Assembly (NCBI RefSeq): GCF_012489685.1
Contig: NC_080045.1
Location: 6,267,001 to 6,331,000, forward strand
Direction of reading: 5' to 3'
From: Lotus japonicus
Lineage: Eukaryota > Streptophyta > Magnoliopsida > Fabales > Fabaceae
Length of the DNA: 64,000 nucleotides
Positions 43,270 through 54,719 of the stretch are shown piece by piece (the first letter of the stretch is position 1; each line of letters starts with the position of its first letter). The translations under genes and the position numbers were made by a program. The notes beneath the pieces are model-generated. The model was not told where the DNA came from, did no database searches, and saw only the letters and a list, made by a program, of their open reading frames with translations.

Positions 43270-44490
43270 TGAAGGTATGAAAAACGGTAGAGAGGGAGGG
43301 GGGGGGGGGGTTTGAATAACGTTTTCAGAACAAAACTTCCACCTTAAAGATTTTGACAAATCTTTCGAGAACTTAAGTGCTAAAGATAAGAGATAGAAAA
43401 GCACACAAGGATTTTATCCTGGTTCACTTGATAAATCACTCAAGCTACTCCAGTCCACCCGTTAAGGTGATTTCTTCCTTCTTAGAATGAAGGCAATCCA
43501 CTAATCAGGTAAGAGTTACAACTGCACTTGAAACCTACAAGTGACTAACAATTACACTGACTTAGCTCACACTAAGATTCACTCTCTTAGTCTTCTCTAG
43601 GATCCGATCAACCTTGATCTCCTAAAGGAACTAAACAAACTGTTTATCAAAGAATTGTTTACAAGAGATTTGCTTCTAAAAAGCTAATTGTAAACTCAAT
43701 GAATTTCAGATGAAAGAAAGCTTAGAATATTTTGAATATGTCTTGCGCGTGTGTATTTCTTTTTCTTCGCCGCTTCTTTCAATCTTCAGCCTCTATATAT
43801 ACTCCAAGGATTAGGGTTGAGCGTTGCATGGGAAATGCTACCGTTGGAGGGCAGTTCTGGAAAATCCAGCTTCTGCTGTGGCTGAGAACGTTAGGTAGGT
43901 CGTCAGGAAGGTACACTTGCTTTTGTACTTGGATAGCGACTTGACCTTTTAACCTAGGAGACTTCTGATCAGGGGAATACTTCATATTGGAACTTGTGAA
44001 GCCGGTTGATCAGAGTCAGAGGGAAAGCACAGATCCTCTGACCATTGTATCTTCTGATTCTGAACTCAGAGGGAAGAACATGGCCTTCAGAGTTTCTTGC
44101 TTCTGGACTTCAGAGTTTCCACTATTCAGCTTCTGGATCTTCAGAGTTTTCTACACCATCAGAACATCTGAACCTTAAGTGTTTCTTGGTTATCAGAACT
44201 TCTGGATCTTCAGAGCTTCTAGCGACTGAGTCCACATCAGAGTTTGTATAGCTTCAGAACTTCTGAAGCTTTTCCACTGTTCATACTGAACATGGTGAAT
44301 GCGAAAGCGTTGCTTGGGTTACCCTTTATACACAGTGCTTCTGATTTGTGTGAGATTGAGTTGAGGTCAGAGCCTGTAAATAGCACACTCAGAAAAACAC
44401 GTTAGAGTACCACAATTGTTCATATCAAAAGGTTAACTTGTAATCATCAAAACATAGAGTTGTACTACTAGATCAAAACTTGATCTTACA
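43270..44490 (-). repeat. 3' LTR of - SIRE (1221 bp)
   Basis: On the - strand it starts TGTAAGATCAAG at 44490 and ends CCTTCA at 43270. It contains a 13-G run (43298-43310, + strand) where the 5' LTR has 11 and the + element has 8. Confidence 0.95.
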
Positions 44491-45044
44491 ATCTCCCCCT
44501 TTTTGATGATGACAAAACTAAGATTTTTGATGAACAATTCTTAAACATTAAACTGAATTCACTCAGAGTTTAGAGATATAGAATAAGACTTATCCTGATG
44601 TGAATAGTTTATCTTGCTCATTCTGAATTCAAGTCACTGCTTGATTCTGAGCTTAGCTCCCCCTGAATCTAATACTTGATGAAAACGTTAGTAAAGTCTA
44701 GATTCTGAGCTAAAAAATATAAGAGTTCAGAGTGAAAAGCTTATGACATAGATGAAAAACGAATAATCAGAGCGCATAAGTGATCAGAGTCAGGGACAAG
44801 GTATCAGAGTCTTGGGTATCAGAGTCAACTTAGAATCACTTCAGAAGAAGTGAAATGTATTCCTTGTATTTGCCCAGTGACACATCTATGGTCATGAAGG
44901 TGGAACTCTTAAAATCTCCAAAAGAAAAATAAGTCACACTAACACATCTTACAAATCAAAAACTGGGTTTACTCCCCCTTTTTGTCATAAGCAAAAAGCT
45001 TGGGGTGTGAAAAACTTAGCTTGAAGTACAAGGTACTCCCCCTT
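44491..45044 (-). repeat. Multiplied polypurine tracts of - SIRE
   Basis: Four GGGGGAG tracts on the - strand: 44491-44504 (next to the LTR), 44657-44664, 44972-44984 and 45036-45044. They mirror the four tracts of the + element at the same spacing. Confidence 0.75.
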
Positions 45045-45232
45045 AGAGAAGGTCTAAGTTTAAAAGAAAATGAAAACGATGTAAGAATCAGAGTTAGGCG
45101 AAAATAAATAGAAGAGTTAATGCAAGGGATGAACGTTTACCACCGGTCAAGTGAGTAAATAGAAGGGTCAGTTACCAAGAACTTAACCTCGAGAAACTGT
45201 AAGAGCATTAACTTTCAGAGAGAAAGTGAAGC

Positions 45233-45242
45233 CTATAAAAAG
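45233..45242 (+). promoter_or_regulatory. TATA box of antisense ORF (- SIRE)
   Basis: CTATAAAAAG, starting 62 bases before the antisense ATG. Its counterpart is at 9120-9129 in the other copy. Confidence 0.6.
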
Positions 45243-45294
45243 CGTTGGAGAGAAAGGTAAGCTTCACACCTCGAATAATTTTCAGTAAGAAAAA

Positions 45295-45687
45295 ATGGCA
45301 TCATACAACGTAGCACTAGAAGAGCTGAGGAAGAAGGCCTTTGAAGAGGACTTGTTCCTGAACATCAGGCATCCAGAGGGTGCAACTACCATCGCGGAGC
45401 TGACACGGACACTGCTGGAAGAGGACCTGCGTCCAGAGTTGGAGAGAGACCTGAAGGAATTTCTTGCCTTCGTGGAGGAGGTGCAAGAACTCAGCCGGCT
45501 TGAACTCAAGCTGCTGGAAGAGAAAGAGAGTTTGGAAGAGAAGCTCAAGACTTCAGAAGAGATTCTGGAGAGGGATGAGCTAAAGATCAGGCTCAGCAAC
45601 ATCCAACATGTACTGGAGCGTCTGGAGAAGGATAGGTCAGAGCAGCGCCAGGAGTGCAGAAGAATGAGGAGAGATCCTCCATTCTAG
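45295..45687 (+). CDS. Antisense ORF of SIRE element, 130-residue coiled-coil protein
   Basis: Same length and ends as the copy at 8672-9064. The first 57 codons are identical at the nucleotide level. Thereafter I count about 14 base differences, five or six of them silent, giving seven residue changes (58, 79, 82, 85, 93, 98, 101), mostly conservative. TATA box upstream, AATAAA at 45733-45738 downstream, Kozak-like AAAATGG. It converges on the env-like ORF, whose stop is at 45879. Charged Leu/Glu/Lys heptads predict a coiled coil. No family recognised. Confidence 0.72.
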   Translation: MASYNVALEELRKKAFEEDLFLNIRHPEGATTIAELTRTLLEEDLRPELERDLKEFLAFVEEVQELSRLELKLLEEKESLEEKLKTSEEILERDELKIRLSNIQHVLERLEKDRSEQRQECRRMRRDPPF

Positions 45688-45732
45688 ATTATATGATGGA
45701 AAGAAATATGATGTAAACACAAAACAATTATG

Positions 45733-45738
45733 AATAAA
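45733..45738 (+). terminator. Polyadenylation signal of antisense gene (- SIRE)
   Basis: AATAAA 46 bases after the antisense stop codon. It lies in the 192-base interval between the two convergent ORFs. Confidence 0.5.
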
Positions 45739-45878
45739 ACGAGTTTAGCAAACATATGTGACATAAGTATATAGTTATGCATATATAATCACAAACGAAC
45801 AAAAGAGAATAAATAAATAAAAAGAAACAGAGTTTAACAAAGGAAAACAAAGGTAACGAAAAAGAAGAGATCCTAAAA

Positions 45879-48737
45879 CTAAGGTTTGTCAGTGCGTCGC
45901 AGAAGTTCCATCATCATGTGCTTCATCTCAATCAGCATGGATTCATGAGTATCAAGACGTTGTTCCATGATGTCGAGTCTGGATGAGCTTGTCTGAGTAG
46001 AACTGGAAGGAACATTCTGAGCAGCTTGAGGATCTGGAATGGAAGCAGAAGCAGCAGGAGTAAACACAACTGGTGCAAGTGCTTGGCATCTAAGAGCTTC
46101 AGCCTCAGCTTCAAGTCGCTCTGCCTCAAGTCTGGCTTGTTCAGCTTGAGCTGCTGCTTGACGTGCAGCTTCTTCTGCTTGTTCTTTCTTTCTCTTGGCT
46201 TCTTCAATAGCTTCAAGAAGCTTATTTCTCTGTTCTAGTTCATGAAGAGCCACCCTTCTAGCAAACTTTTGCTTTGCAGCCTCAATGCTCTGACTGCCCT
46301 CTGCATGCAGGAGCTGCATCATAATCGGAACTTGAGCCACTAGCCAAGTGCTCAGATTGTTCCACTCATCAGCCACATTTTCAGCATTCTCACTGAGATC
46401 AGTCTGACCGTGCACATTGCGGAGCCTCAAAGAGGCTTCATGATAGAAGATATTGATGCACTCAGAGAGAGATGTGGGTTGAAGGTGAGTATAGGGAATT
46501 ATGGAGAGGTTGGGTGCAGGAGAGGCTGGGTGATTGCTGCTATGAGCTTCAGAGGCACCTTGTGGAGAACCAATGTTAATCATGGGAGCATTGGGTTCAG
46601 AGGTTCCAAGGTGAGGGTCTGAAGTTTCAACCAGAGGGTGAGGTGATCTAACCGAGGATTGGTTAGACACTGATTGTTCGGGTTCAGGGTCTGGTTGAAT
46701 GGGCTCTTGTTGGTGAGGGACAGGGTGAGCTTGTTGAACTAAGGGGTCTGCCTCTTGGATAGGATTGGCCAAGATAGGTTCATCTGGGTCAACTAGATGT
46801 TCAGGTCTAGGGCCAGGATATCTCCTAGGGCTTGGACAGGTAAGGTAATACTCTTCCAAGGCAGACACCTTCTCTTTTCTAACCTCCATGAATTTTCTAA
46901 TTTATTCAGAGTTATTGGAGGGAGAAGAATCAACAACATTGATTGGGAAGGATACAGGTGTAAAGGCTGTTGAAGAGTCTGTATCCGTGGTTCTGGCAGC
47001 AGGACGTGCTGATGCTCTGGGAGCAGAGTGATCAGACATTCTGGGTTGTGGTTCTGTTTGGTTGGGCTCTGGTTGGTCATGGATGATGGGTTCAAAAGAT
47101 AATGGGTCGTAAGGAATGGTAAGGAGAGAGGTTGGATCTTCTGACCTAGAGGTTGGGTTCTGAAGCAAATTCCAGAGAGGTGCTTCGGTAGGAGAAGGTT
47201 GAAAGAAGGAGGATCGTGGGGAATGTGGTGGAGAGGTGGTTTGTGCGGCTGGTTGGGATTCAGGAATAGGAGTGAGGGGATTTGAGGAGTGTTGAAGCAA
47301 GGCAGAAATAGGAAGTGCATCAAATAAATTCAAATCATCATCAGAAGCAAGTGCAGGCTTACTTGAATGTGCTGATGATCGAGTCACTCTGGCAGGAGGT
47401 TCAGTCCTTCTGACCACTGCAGCAGCTGGTTCCACCCGAGTAGGCTTCACCACGATTCTGACCTTCTTCTGCTTCTTCTTTGGAGGACCATCCTCACTAT
47501 CACTATCATCACCATCATCAGGCTTTCTCTTTGTCTTCTTGACCAGAGGGACATCAGATTCTTCAGAGGATTCTTCCAGAACCATCTTCCTCTGAGCTTT
47601 CTTCTTGGGAGGAGAAGGAAACTCTGGAGCTGGCGGCAGTCTGCTGAAGAAATCATCAAGATCAATCTCGAATCCTTGAGCCCTGAGGTCTTCAACATAG
47701 CATCTGATGGCTTCAGGATTGTCTGCTTGAGTCCACAGTGGGTAGTCATTCAGAGGCATCCTTCTTCCTCTGATCTCAAAAGATGTGTCTTCATGAGCAG
47801 GAGCAATCTTCTTCTGGACCAAACCCATCTTCTTCAGAGAGTTGGCAGTGAAGACATCGCTGACAATTGTGCTCAAGTCCTCTGTGCAACCAGCATTGAT
47901 CAGGTCTTGAATGAGGCCACTCTCAATGAAGAGATCAGACAGCAGTCTCCCAAAGGGGATATACTTGATTGCTGACTTGATTGAGGCAGTAGTCCTAGAC
48001 TTCCGGATACACTCCTTCAAGTAGGAGAACAGGAAGTAGGGAAGGCAGATCTTCCTCTTGTCTTGAATGAAAAACAGCATCGCCTTCTGGTTGAAGTTGA
48101 TGTAATCTGGGGAACTGGCCTTCGGTCTCTGATTGATGCAGTTGAGCAGGATCTTGTGCCAGATCCTGAGTTTGGGGTGAAGGTCCATCACCTTGTAACT
48201 TGTCTTGCCCGGTTTGAAAGTGGTGTACAGGGCCTGGTTGGTTTTGTCTTTGGTGCTGGGTTTCAGCTTCGACTCAGTGAATTGGAATCGAAACCCATAA
48301 GCAGTGTCTGCACCTAGCAGATTCACGAATGACTTCTCTGTGATGATGATCTTCCTGCCAAGAATATGAGATACCACTTGAGTATCATCGCAGTCGGCGT
48401 GCTTCCAGAATTCCTTGACCAACTTCTCATACACCGGTCCTCGAAGTCGGTTGAAGTAGTTTCCCCAACCTTGAGCTTGGACTTCAGGACGAAGATCAAA
48501 CCCATTTGCAGCCAGGTTGTCGAGGTCGAATCTCCATTCTGCCAGGACTTGGAGTTCTTCAGGAGCAAATACGCAGTGAACGGCACAGCCCCGTTCTGCA
48601 ATTGGAACAATCTGCTCTTGAGCTTGAACTTGTTCTTGTGCCGGGTTCTCAGAGCCCCTTTGACCCGTTGCCAAACCAACTACCATGTGAGGGAACTGAG
48701 GTGCATCTGCAGTAGATCTTCTGGTTTGTCTCACCAT
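45879..48737 (-). pseudogene. Sirevirus env-like ORF with one nonsense codon (- SIRE)
   Basis: The start is the ATG at 48737 (MVRQTRRSTADAP), as in the + element. 953 codons, the same architecture: N-terminal plant-transposon-like domain, nuclear-localisation-like basic clusters, Pro/Ser-rich spacer, C-terminal Glu/Ala coiled coil. Codon 612 (46904-46902) is TAA where the + copy has TCA; the rest of the frame is open. It has three more codons than the other copy in the coiled coil (LRCQAL). The + copy is broken at a different codon, so the shared ancestor was open at both sites. Confidence 0.82.
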
Positions 48738-49103
48738 TTTGAAGAGGTTGAAGGTTTGAGGTAGAAGATGAAGTTTGAAGGATGAAGAGAGATCGAGAGA
48801 GAAATCAAGAAAGAGGCGGTTTTGAAAAGCAGAGAGTGCGAGAGTGAAAACCGGAAGTGAACGAGAACGTGTGTGTATAGTGGGTTTTATCAAATAACCG
48901 TTGTTGATTCAAAAAGCACTTTAAGATCAACGGTTGAAAATTAAAGATAGATAGTAACAGTAAAATACACAATCACACACAGGAGATAAGCATATCTACA
49001 CGCAATCATAACAGACTGTCACACGGGCACAAGGAATTATGCATCAGAAATTCTGACACACGTGTTGTTGTCTCAGCTTCAGAGTCAGTACCAGTGGGCA
49101 CAC
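48738..49103 (-). promoter_or_regulatory. Leader/promoter-like region of env-like ORF, proximal part
   Basis: On the - strand it carries TTTGATAAAACCC, CACTATACACAC and a C/T-rich leader exactly as at 5440-5617. The solo LTR inserted upstream of these motifs, so a local promoter could remain functional while any read-through RNA from pol would be lengthened by 2.4 kb. Confidence 0.42.
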
Positions 49104-51532
49104 TGTAAGGCCCTAAGTTCAATTTGGAACAATTTGATGGAAGTTCGAATAAAATTGAAGTTTTAGTTAATGTTTGAAAGCTGGCAGATTAGAACTGTCA
49201 ACTTGTGCGAATTTTTAGAGGTTCTTAACGACTTCATTTGGGAAACCTTCCTTCATGAGAGTTGTAGCCCTTCAAGTCTAGAAAATTCTCCAAGTGGTTT
49301 CGTGTCGATCCGATATCTGTAGCTCCAGATATCCCCGTTTTAGTGAACGTAGTTCCGGCTGTACAGTGCCAGCGGGATTATTACATTGTTTTTCTTCTAA
49401 GTCCGAATTTAATTATGAATTTACCTTTGAGGGCTTAGGTTTTAGTAAGTTTCAGGTCTGATTAGGTAATTAGACTGGTGGGTTAAGGTTGAACTTGGGT
49501 CGGGCTTGTGGAAAACAAAACCCTAGCCCACTTGTGGGTTGCATGGGATTTTAGCCAAGGGGGGAAACCCTATTCTTCCACAATCAGAAAACAGAGATAC
49601 ACTACAGCACCTCCACGTGAAAAACAAAGAGAGAGCAGAAGAGAGAAAAGAGAGAACGTGTGAGAGAAGAGAAGGGAGCCGCCGCCCAAGCCACCACCAT
49701 TGTCGCCGGTCACGCACGCGAGCAAGGGAGAGAGCGCGAGTAGAGAGGGATTCGCGAGGGAGAGGAAATAGAGAATGAGGACAGCAGCTTTTGAACCTTC
49801 TTTCCATCTCCAAACTTCTATTTTTCCATCACCAAACAAGGTAAGGGCTGGTCCTAGGACTTGGGTAGTTTATTAGGGACTTGTTGCTATGTTTGTTTGT
49901 GAAGAATCTTGATTGTTGAGGGTTTGCATGAGGGTTTGGGTTGAAGGTTTGCTTGCTGTACTATTATCATATGAGACCTATGTGATTTGATTTTATTGCT
50001 GGAACATAGCTTAAAGCCTTGGGCTGAGATGGTTTATAGCTTAAACTAGAGGTGGAAGTTTCGCTGCCAGTTTCCTGTACTGGACAGCGGACTTCAGAGC
50101 CCCTTTTTACCTGTTTATGGTCATCAAATGAAAAAGTGATTAACATGAAAGTTGTAGATTTTCGAAATATCTTTCCAGACATATAAAAATCATAATTTTT
50201 GGTTTAGTAATGTGATCTGGGGGTCGTGTTTAGTAACTGTCACACCTGCTGTCTTCCTGTTCCGGACAGTTAGCTTTAAGGCCTAATATCACCTAATTCT
50301 GGGACTCAAATGAAAATGATTTTAACTAGAGAGTTGTAGATATTTAAAATAGCTTTCTAGAAAGGTATCATATGTGATTTTTGGTTGAAAGATGCATTCT
50401 GTGGCTCTATTTTTGTGAAAGTTGTTTCTGCTGTCAATATGTTGAAGTTGCGATGATATATTATGCATGAGTGAATGTTCTTGCGTTCCTTTACGTGGAT
50501 TATATTTATTTTCTGAGTTAATGGTTCAAGGGTCGCTCACCTAGCCGTAATTCTCTTGTAACCCGTGAATGTTGTGTTGTGAAGGTTGTTGTATAAAGAG
50601 TATGATAAGACTCTAGGATTGATTTTAGAGACTTAACAAAGAGAAAAGTGTAATAAACTCGCTTGCAAGTAAATGTGAATAATTGGACATAGGTCTGGTG
50701 AGGACTATGGACCATGAGAACGATGGTACCTTGCACGCGAGGGTGTTTTGTGGGTTGTACGGTGAGTCCCCACGTGATTGGCTGACTGCGGTCGCCTTGT
50801 GATTCTGTGGACGGACGGTGAGTCTGGCGGACGGTGAGTCCCCCCACATGATTGAGGGTTGTACGGTGAGTCCCCTCCGAGATTTGTTCATCTGCGGATG
50901 ATCGTGATTATGGCCATGGAAGTTTTGGTGGGTTGTGTGAAGTGAGATTCCGTTAGTAACTGACTCTTTCCCATAAAAGACATATAATGTACTTATATTA
51001 TATATGTTGTTGTTGATTTTGTCATTATCATTCTTTTGTTGGACCTGACCCTGCTTGTTTGCTATGTGTTTGTTTGGGGGGGGTAGATGGTCGTGAAGAT
51101 AATGGCGATGACTCATTCTTGGGAGTTGATGCTACGTGACGTGCCAATACTGGAGGACGACTACACTTTAGAGGAAGAGGAAGAGGCTAAGGAATAGGGT
51201 TTGGGTTGAGAGTCTTTTGTTTTCTGTTGGGGTTGAGAGTTTCCGAAGTGTTGGTATCGAACAATTTTATTGCTTAAATTCGAATGAACAAGTTTTGATG
51301 TAATCTTTATTTTCATTCAGGCCTTTGTTTCGTACTCTTTACAGTTGGTTATTTAAAAAGTTTTACGAAGTTGGTTACTTCCGCGTGTTTTTTGGAAAGG
51401 TTATGTTTCAAGAGTTTTTGTAAAATGAAAGGTTTGTCATTAATTGAAGATTAATAAGTGAATCGACGAAAACTCTTTACGAAAATTGGTTAATTAGTTA
51501 CTGTGTAACACTCGAGAAATCGGGGCGTTACA
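49104..51532 (+). mobile_element. Solo LTR, probably gypsy chromovirus (2429 bp)
   Basis: Starts TGTAAGGCCCTAAG and ends CGGGGCGTTACA (TG...CA with short inverted TGTAA/TTACA ends). It is flanked by the five-base duplication CACAC (49099-49103 and 51533-51537). It is absent from the same place in the + SIRE (near 5250). No internal coding region or second LTR is seen. A GTGAGTCCCC word recurs at 50764-50873. The A/G-rich stretch 49620-49780 looks like a transcribed leader on the + strand. The Tekay-like assignment rests on end sequences only. Confidence 0.75.
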
Positions 51533-51614
51533 CACACACACTCTGATTGAGTTACCTTCTGGACTAGACATCTTCTGATCAAGAAGTATCATAGTCAGAG
51601 GTTCTGATCCATCT
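51533..51614 (-). other. Distal part of pol-to-env-like gap
   Basis: Continuation of the SIRE non-coding gap after the solo LTR. It includes one copy of the duplicated target and CTCTGA-rich sequence up to the pol stop. Confidence 0.7.
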
Positions 51615-54600
51615 TCACTCTGGACAAAAGTCCATGTTTAGATTTTTCAGAATAAAATTAAATCTATCCTCTGCTAAGGGCTTTGTAAAGATATTTGCCC
51701 ATTGATGGTCAGTATCAACAAACTTCAGAAGAAGTACGCCCTTCTGTACATAATCTCTAATAAAGTGATACTTTACCTCAATGTGCTTTGCCCTTGAATG
51801 CAAGATAGGATTCTTACTCAATGAGATTGCAGCAGTGTTATCACAATAGATTGGGATATTGCTCTCAAGGATCTGATAATCCTCCAGCTGATGTTTCATC
51901 CAGAGCATCTGAGTGCTGCATATTGCTGCTGAGATATATTCTGCCTCTGCAGTTGATAGTGCAATGGTTGATTGCCTCTTGCTTGCCCATGAGACTAGAT
52001 TGCTTCCCAGAAATTGACAATTTCCAGAAGTACTTTTTCTCTCTGTTCTATCTCCAGCATAATTAGCATCACAATAACCTGAAAGCTTATACTCTGATGT
52101 TTTCTTATACATCAAGCCAAGGTTAGTGGTGCCTTTCAGATACCTTAGGATCCTCTTAACAGCAGTTAAGTGGGTTTCCCTTGGATCTGATTGGAAACGA
52201 GCACATAAGTGAACACTAAATAATATGTCTGGCCTAGATGCAGTTAAGTATAGAAGTGAACCTATCATTCCACGATAGAGCTTCTGACATACTTTACCAC
52301 TTTTATCTTCTTTCTCCAAAATGCATGTAGGATGCATTGGAGTCTTGGCCACTGTAGATTCCAGCATATTGAACTTCTTCAGAAGTTCTTTAGTGTACTT
52401 GCTCTGATGGATATATGTTCCTTCTGGTGTTTGATCAACTTGTATTCCCAGAAAGTACTTTAATTCTCCCATCATACTCATCTCAAATTCAGCCTGCATC
52501 ATCTCAGAAAATTCTTTGCATAGAGATTGATTAGCAGAACCAAATATAATATCATCAACATAAATTTGCACAATTAAGATATCATCTTTATAAGTCTTGC
52601 AAAAAAGAGTTGTATCTACTTTACCCCTTACAAACTCATTCTCCAGAAGGAATGAGCTAAGTCTCTCATACCATGCTCTGGGAGCTTGCTTCAGACCGTA
52701 GAGTGATTTCTTCAATTTGAACACATGGTCTGGTTTCTTTTCATCTTCAAAACCTGGGGGTTGATGAACATAGACTTCCTCTGAGATATAACCATTTAGG
52801 AAGGCACTCTTTACGTCCATCTGATGTAGAACTATGTTGTGATTTACTGAGAAGGAGATCAACAGTCTAATTGCCTCCAGTCTTGCTACCGGAGCAAATG
52901 TTTCAGTGTAGTCTATTCCTTCCTGCTGGCTGTAGCCTTGAGCAACTAGCCTTGCCTTGTTTCTGACTACTTCTCCTTTCTCATTTAGCTTGTTTCTGAA
53001 TACCCATTTCGTTCCAATAACATGAACATTCTCAGGCTTCTTCACTAAGCTCCAAACATCGTTCTTGGAAAATTGATTCAATTCTTCTTCCATGGCCAGA
53101 ATCCAATCCTTGTCCTGAAGAGCTTCATCTATGGACTTGGGTTCAATTAAGGACACCAATCCTTTCAGACTCAGCAAGGTCTCTTCAGAGGGTCTGAAGG
53201 CAGATCTGGTTCTGACTGGTTCATCTTTGTTGCCCAGAATCAATTCCTTAGGGTGAGCTGCAGTGATTCTGCTCTTCTTCAGAGTTTGTGAGTTAGAGGG
53301 ACCAGCTTCTTCCTCTGGTTCATCTTCCTCTGGCTCAACTTCCTCTGGAGCTTTGCCTTTGTCAGAAACATTAATGCTTAAATCTGCAAACTTTTCAACT
53401 AGCTTTGACTGGTCAGAGTCAAGCTTATCATCAAATCTAACATGAATAGATTCTTCAATAGTCTTGGCATCAGTATTATAAAATCTAAAACCTTTAGATC
53501 TATCAGAATAACCAAGTAATAGACACTTAGAAGACTTAGCATCAAATTTATGCAATCTATCCTTAGTATTGAGAACATAACAAACACAGCCAAAAGGATG
53601 AAAATAAGAAATGTTGGGTTTTATGTTCTTCCACAATTCATAAGGAGTCTTATTCAGAATTGATCTCACAGAGATTCTGTTCTGAATGTAACATGCTGTA
53701 TTTACTGCCTCTGCCCAAAAGTGCTTAGCCATGCCAGTTTCTTGGAGCATGGTTCTAGCCATCTCCTGAAGAGTTCTGTTCTTCCTCTCAACAACACCAT
53801 TTTGTTGAGGAGTTCTGGGACAAGAGAAATCATGTGCAATTCCATAGGAATCAAACAGACTCTCAAACTTGTCATTCTCAAACTCTCCACCATGGTCACT
53901 TCTGACACGCACAATCCTACAAGCCTTCTCGTTTTGCACTTGAGCAATGAAGGTAGAGAACACAGCATGAGACTCATCCTTGCGGGTTAGAAACTTTACC
54001 CATGTCCAGCGGCTATAGTCATCAACGATAACCATCCCATATCTCTTGCCACCTATAGACTCAGTTTTCACTGGTCCAAACAGGTCGATATGCAGAAGTT
54101 CTAACGGCCTTGAGGTTGAGACAACATTCTTTGCCTTGAAAGGGACTTTTGTGAATTTGCCTTTCTGACATGCTTCACAAAGAGCGTCTGAAGCGAACTT
54201 CAGATTGGGTAAGCCCCTGACAAGATTTAGCTTGCTCAGCTGAGAAATCTTTCTCATACTGGCATGCCCTAACCGTCTATGCCATACCCACTGCTCTTCA
54301 TCAACAGACAGAAGGCACTTCACATTCTGAGCCTCCAACTCAGATAATCTGATCTTATAAATGTTGTTCTTCCTCTTGCTGTTAAACAGAACAGAGCCAT
54401 CGATCTGACTTACAGCCCGGCAGGACTTTTGATTGAATATAACATCATAACCCTTGTCAGCTAATTGACTTATAGACAATAAGTTATATGTTAAGCCGTC
54501 TACCAATAAAACATTATCAATGCATGGACTACTATCTACACAAATAGTACCAGTACCAACAATTTTACCCTTTTCATTTCCTCCGAAGCCAACTTCGCCT

Positions 54601-54719
54601 CCAGGCTTAAGTTTCAGCTCTCGGAACATACGCTTTTCTCCCGTCATGTGACGCGAGCATCCACTGTCCAGATACCATGATTGGTGTTTCAGTGGAGCTA
54701 TCAAGGATATCTGCAACAT
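51615..54719 (-). CDS. pol: Pol polyprotein, intact (SIRE -)
   Basis: 1034 codons without interruption. Protease D18-S19-G20; integrase zinc region and D212/D275/E311 core; reverse transcriptase YVDD at 720-723; RNase H with D884. Two acidic residues present in the + copy are Asn here: residue 886 in the RNase H motif (CDAN for CDAD) and residue 1009 near the C-terminus (WANIF for WADIF), both G-to-A changes on the coding strand. The first could weaken RNase H. The frame is +1 relative to gag, overlapping it by 113 bases, as in the other copy. Confidence 0.93.
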   Translation of the reverse strand: MLQISLIAPLKHQSWYLDSGCSRHMTGEKRMFRELKLKPGGEVGFGGNEKGKIVGTGTICVDSSPCIDNVLLVDGLTYNLLSISQLADKGYDVIFNQKSCRAVSQIDGSVLFNSKRKNNIYKIRLSELEAQNVKCLLSVDEEQWVWHRRLGHASMRKISQLSKLNLVRGLPNLKFASDALCEACQKGKFTKVPFKAKNVVSTSRPLELLHIDLFGPVKTESIGGKRYGMVIVDDYSRWTWVKFLTRKDESHAVFSTFIAQVQNEKACRIVRVRSDHGGEFENDKFESLFDSYGIAHDFSCPRTPQQNGVVERKNRTLQEMARTMLQETGMAKHFWAEAVNTACYIQNRISVRSILNKTPYELWKNIKPNISYFHPFGCVCYVLNTKDRLHKFDAKSSKCLLLGYSDRSKGFRFYNTDAKTIEESIHVRFDDKLDSDQSKLVEKFADLSINVSDKGKAPEEVEPEEDEPEEEAGPSNSQTLKKSRITAAHPKELILGNKDEPVRTRSAFRPSEETLLSLKGLVSLIEPKSIDEALQDKDWILAMEEELNQFSKNDVWSLVKKPENVHVIGTKWVFRNKLNEKGEVVRNKARLVAQGYSQQEGIDYTETFAPVARLEAIRLLISFSVNHNIVLHQMDVKSAFLNGYISEEVYVHQPPGFEDEKKPDHVFKLKKSLYGLKQAPRAWYERLSSFLLENEFVRGKVDTTLFCKTYKDDILIVQIYVDDIIFGSANQSLCKEFSEMMQAEFEMSMMGELKYFLGIQVDQTPEGTYIHQSKYTKELLKKFNMLESTVAKTPMHPTCILEKEDKSGKVCQKLYRGMIGSLLYLTASRPDILFSVHLCARFQSDPRETHLTAVKRILRYLKGTTNLGLMYKKTSEYKLSGYCDANYAGDRTERKSTSGNCQFLGSNLVSWASKRQSTIALSTAEAEYISAAICSTQMLWMKHQLEDYQILESNIPIYCDNTAAISLSKNPILHSRAKHIEVKYHFIRDYVQKGVLLLKFVDTDHQWANIFTKPLAEDRFNFILKNLNMDFCPE

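Noticed and set aside
43779..44251. Short ORFs of 60-80 codons in the SIRE LTRs
   Set aside because: They recur in all LTR copies only because the LTRs are similar. They overlap the TATA box and promoter repeats and have no coding signature.
49523..49839. ORFs of 79-96 codons in the solo LTR
   Set aside because: Low-complexity A/G or C/T-rich leader sequence, open on both strands at once, typical of untranslated LTR regions.
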